This document shows, piece after piece, positions 4,750 to 7,145 of a stretch of DNA of 7,145 nucleotides. The position numbers and the translations under genes were made by a program. Numbering within the stretch: the stretch's first letter is position 1; each line of letters starts with the position of its first letter. The stretch comes from Acidobacteriota bacterium. Lineage in GTDB: Bacteria > Acidobacteriota > Terriglobia > Versatilivoradales > Versatilivoraceae. The notes beneath the pieces were generated by a model. It did no database searches. It saw nothing but the letters and a program-made list of their open reading frames with translations, and was not told where the DNA came from. Where the stretch lies: the NCBI GenBank assembly GCA_028875135.1, contig JAPPFQ010000475.1:3495-10639 (forward strand). Reading direction: 5' to 3'.

Positions 4750-7107
4750 TTGAAGAGTCGCGACGAACTGATGCAGGAGATCGAGATGCTGCGGGACCGC
4801 ATCTCCAAGCTGAGCGCCGCCAGCCTGCGCGTCAGCGCAAGCCTTGAACTCGACACGGTCTTGTCCGAGATCGTGGAAAGCGCCCGCTCGCTGATCGGCA
4901 CCCGTTATGGGGTGATTGCGACCGTCGGCAGCTCGGGACAGGTGGAGGAAGTCGTTTCTTCCGGCTTCACTGAGGAAGGGCACCGCCAGATGCTGGGATG
5001 GGCCGACGGCCCGCGGTTGTTCGAACATCTCCGCGACCTCGAGGGTGCGCTGAGATCAGCGGACATGCATGGCTACGTCCGGTCGCTTGGTCTTTCCCGG
5101 CACCCGTTCCTGCCCAAGACCGCCCTGGGAACGCCGATGCATCATCGGGGGGTGAATGTCGGCATCTTCTTTCTGGCCGGCAAGGCCGGAGGACGGAAGT
5201 TTTCCAGCGAGGACGAGGACGTTCTGGTGTTGTTCGCCGCCCAGGCGGCCACGGCGATCGCCAACGCGCGCACTTACCGCGACGAGCATCGGGCCCGGGC
5301 CGATCTGGAGGCCCTGGTTGACACCTCGCCGGTGGGCGTTGCGGTTTTCGATGCCAGGACCGGTCGGCTGGTGTTGATCAATCGGGAGGCGAGGCGAATT
5401 GTCGAGAATTTGAGCCCGGAAGGCAAGTCCGTAGAGCAGTTGTTGGAGGTTATGAATTGCCGGTGCGCCGACGGACGGGAATTCTCATTGGAAGAGTATC
5501 CCGTGGCGCAGGTGCTGAGCCGGGCTACGACGCTGCGTGCCAGTGAGACCGTGTTTGAAGTTCCCGGCGGTGGGAGCGTCACCACGTTGGTCAACGCCAC
5601 GCCCATCCATTCCGAGGACGGCGCGGTGGAGTCGGTGGTGATCGTCGTACAGGACATGGCGCCGCTGGAGGAACTGGAGCGGTCGCGGGCCGAGTTTCTG
5701 AGCCTGGTAAGCCACGAATTGCGAGCGCCGCTGACCTCCATCAAGGGCTCGGCCGTCACTGTCCTGGATGCCTCTCCAGCCCCGGACCTGGCCGAGATAC
5801 TGCAGTTTTTCCGCATCATCGAAGAACAGGCCGATCATATGCGGGGCCTGATCAGCGATCTGCTGGATGCGGGACGTATCGAAGCGGGCACCCTGTCGGT
5901 AGCGCCTGAGCCGGAAGAGGTGGCCGAACTGGTGGACGAGGCCAGGAACACCTTCCTGAGCGGAGGGGGCCGGCACACCATACTGATCGACCTGGAGCCG
6001 GATCTGCCCCGGGTGCTGGCCGACCGGAATCGCATGGTCCAGGTTCTCAACAACCTCTTTTCCAATGCGGCGAGGTATTCTCCCCAGATGCTTCCCATCC
6101 GGATCTCGGCCGTACGGGATGGGGTTTACGTGGCGATCTCGGTTTCGGATGAAGGCCGAGGCATTGCGCCGGAGCAGTTGCCGCACCTGTTCCGCAAGCA
6201 TTCGCGCGTGGGAGACAGCGAAGGCGGGATCAGGGGGTCGGGTCTGGGGCTGTCCATCTGCAAGGGGCTGGTGGAAGCCCACGGGGGGCGCATCCGGGCC
6301 GAGAGCGGGGGAGCAGGCATGGGCGCAAGGTTCACCTTCACGATTCCGGTGGCCGAGGAGACCTCCAGCCGGGCCACTGCCGGCTTCGGCCGGAGGTCCG
6401 CGCGCTCGCCTCGGGAAGGCCGGGAGGAGACACCCATCCTGGTGGTGGACGACGACCCGCTGACGCTCCGCCTGGTCAGGGACGCTCTGTCGGCCGCGGG
6501 CTACACACCCTTCGTGACGGGCAACCCCCAGGAGGTGTCCCGTCTGATCAATGCCAAGAAGCCCCAATTGGTGCTGCTGGACCTGATGCTGCCCGGGACG
6601 GACGGCATCGAGTTGATGGAAGCCGTTCCCGAGATGGCCGATCTGCCGGTCGTCTTCATCTCCGGCTACGGAAGGGACGAGACCATCGCCAGGGCCCTGC
6701 AGAAGGGGGCTGCCGATTACGTCGTCAAGCCCTTTTCGCCGACGGAGCTGGTGGCCAGGGTCCAGGCGGTCCTGCGCAGAGTTGCCGAGCCGCCCGAACC
6801 CTTCAGGCTGGGGGAGTTGGCGATCGACTACGCGGGACGCCGGGTGGCGTTTGCCGGCAATCCGCTGGAGTTGACAGCCACCGAATTCGACTTGCTCAGT
6901 GTTCTCTCGGTCAACGCGGGACGGGTCGTCACCTACGATACGTTGCTGCGCCAGGTGTGGAGCAAGCGGGAGCAGGGCGACCCTCGCCTGGTTCGCACCT
7001 ATGTGAAGAGGCTGCGCCGCAAGCTCGGCGATGATGCCGACAGTTCTGCATACATCGTTACCGTACGCGCGGTCGGCTACCGGATGGCGAGCCCGGGCGA
7101 AGTATAG
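4750..7107 (+). CDS. Soluble GAF-PAS hybrid histidine kinase fused to a receiver and OmpR-type DNA-binding domain
   Basis: A 785-residue protein from TTG 4750. Domains in order: a short coiled coil (about 3-25); GAF (about 32-177, ending AAQAATAIANARTYRDEH); PAS (about 184-305); HisKA with SHELRAPLTSIKG and phospho-accepting His322; HATPase_c with N box (N439), DEGRG (D467) and GSGLGLSICK (from 496); receiver with acidic DDD 567-569, phospho-acceptor D611, S638 and K660-P661; winged helix (about 685-780, ELTATEFDLL to AVGYRM) of the OmpR/PhoB type. All key residues for autophosphorylation, His-to-Asp transfer and DNA binding are present, so one polypeptide can sense, phosphorylate itself and regulate transcription. 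No signal peptide or membrane segment is seen; it should be cytoplasmic and sense an internal signal. The frame extends to TTG 4636, adding 38 residues, but the Shine-Dalgarno favours 4750. I recall proteins of this domain order in uncultured marine lineages. The ligand and targets are unknown. Confidence 0.93.
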   Translation: MKSRDELMQEIEMLRDRISKLSAASLRVSASLELDTVLSEIVESARSLIGTRYGVIATVGSSGQVEEVVSSGFTEEGHRQMLGWADGPRLFEHLRDLEGALRSADMHGYVRSLGLSRHPFLPKTALGTPMHHRGVNVGIFFLAGKAGGRKFSSEDEDVLVLFAAQAATAIANARTYRDEHRARADLEALVDTSPVGVAVFDARTGRLVLINREARRIVENLSPEGKSVEQLLEVMNCRCADGREFSLEEYPVAQVLSRATTLRASETVFEVPGGGSVTTLVNATPIHSEDGAVESVVIVVQDMAPLEELERSRAEFLSLVSHELRAPLTSIKGSAVTVLDASPAPDLAEILQFFRIIEEQADHMRGLISDLLDAGRIEAGTLSVAPEPEEVAELVDEARNTFLSGGGRHTILIDLEPDLPRVLADRNRMVQVLNNLFSNAARYSPQMLPIRISAVRDGVYVAISVSDEGRGIAPEQLPHLFRKHSRVGDSEGGIRGSGLGLSICKGLVEAHGGRIRAESGGAGMGARFTFTIPVAEETSSRATAGFGRRSARSPREGREETPILVVDDDPLTLRLVRDALSAAGYTPFVTGNPQEVSRLINAKKPQLVLLDLMLPGTDGIELMEAVPEMADLPVVFISGYGRDETIARALQKGAADYVVKPFSPTELVARVQAVLRRVAEPPEPFRLGELAIDYAGRRVAFAGNPLELTATEFDLLSVLSVNAGRVVTYDTLLRQVWSKREQGDPRLVRTYVKRLRRKLGDDADSSAYIVTVRAVGYRMASPGEV

Positions 7108-7108
7108 C

Positions 7109-7134
7109 GGGCTGCAGGACGGCTGGCGCGGCCC
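7109..7134 (+). terminator. possible stem-loop after the kinase gene
   Basis: GGGCTGC (7109-7115) can pair with GCGGCCC (7128-7134), 7 bp including one G-T wobble, around a 12-nt loop, starting 1 nt after the stop codon. No T-tract follows in the remaining 11 nt, so it is at best a weak or Rho-assisted terminator. Confidence 0.2.
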
Positions 7135-7145
7135 CTGGTGCGGGT

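Noticed and set aside
5485..6567. 360-codon open frame on the minus strand
   Set aside because: It is antisense to the PAS, kinase and receiver coding region, whose motifs are unambiguous; no domain is recognisable in it.

Overview
This 7.1-kb, GC-rich window carries four protein-coding genes. It suggests a free-living heterotrophic bacterium of the Acidobacteriota / Planctomycetota / Verrucomicrobiota / Poribacteria kind. The evidence is the adjacent DUF1553 (PSD1) and DUF1501 genes and a DUF1080 lipoprotein, families heavily expanded in those phyla. The soluble kinase-regulator on the right also resembles proteins I recall from Chloroflexota (SAR202-like) and related uncultured marine lineages, so the phylum is inference only.

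Left part (1-3510, + strand): the C-terminal part of a large surface/periplasmic DUF1553 protein with an inserted LamG-like domain runs in from beyond the left edge. After 73 nt, which hold a strong GC stem-loop, comes a complete DUF1501 protein with a twin-arginine signal. This pair is a classic two-gene unit in these phyla. The exact biochemistry is not settled, but the genes usually lie in loci for polysaccharide, sulfated glycan or glycoside catabolism. A DUF1080 (3-keto-disaccharide hydrolase family) lipoprotein converges on the pair from the other strand (3521-4129) with only 10 nt between stop codons. All three products are predicted to be exported, which fits a shared role in extracytoplasmic glycan or glycoside processing.

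Middle (4130-4749): a 620-nt stretch, less GC-rich than its neighbours, with no convincing large gene. It separates the divergent DUF1080 and kinase genes. It holds a 9-bp inverted repeat containing two opposed TATACT boxes, a possible 23-codon leader ORF whose Shine-Dalgarno is paired with an anti-SD-like ACCTCC stretch, several stem-loops of which some overlap, a 15-nt palindrome, tandem GTGTnAWT repeats, and a hairpin covering part of the kinase gene's ribosome-binding site.

Right part (4750-7107, + strand): one soluble 785-residue protein contains a whole two-component pathway: coiled coil, GAF, PAS, HisKA, HATPase_c, receiver and OmpR/PhoB-type winged-helix DNA-binding domain. The best start is a TTG at 4750 behind a perfect AAGGAGG. 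The most interesting part of the window is this sensor-to-promoter protein together with its structured upstream region, which may be an autoregulated or translationally controlled leader. No rRNA, tRNA, CRISPR array or insertion sequence was seen.
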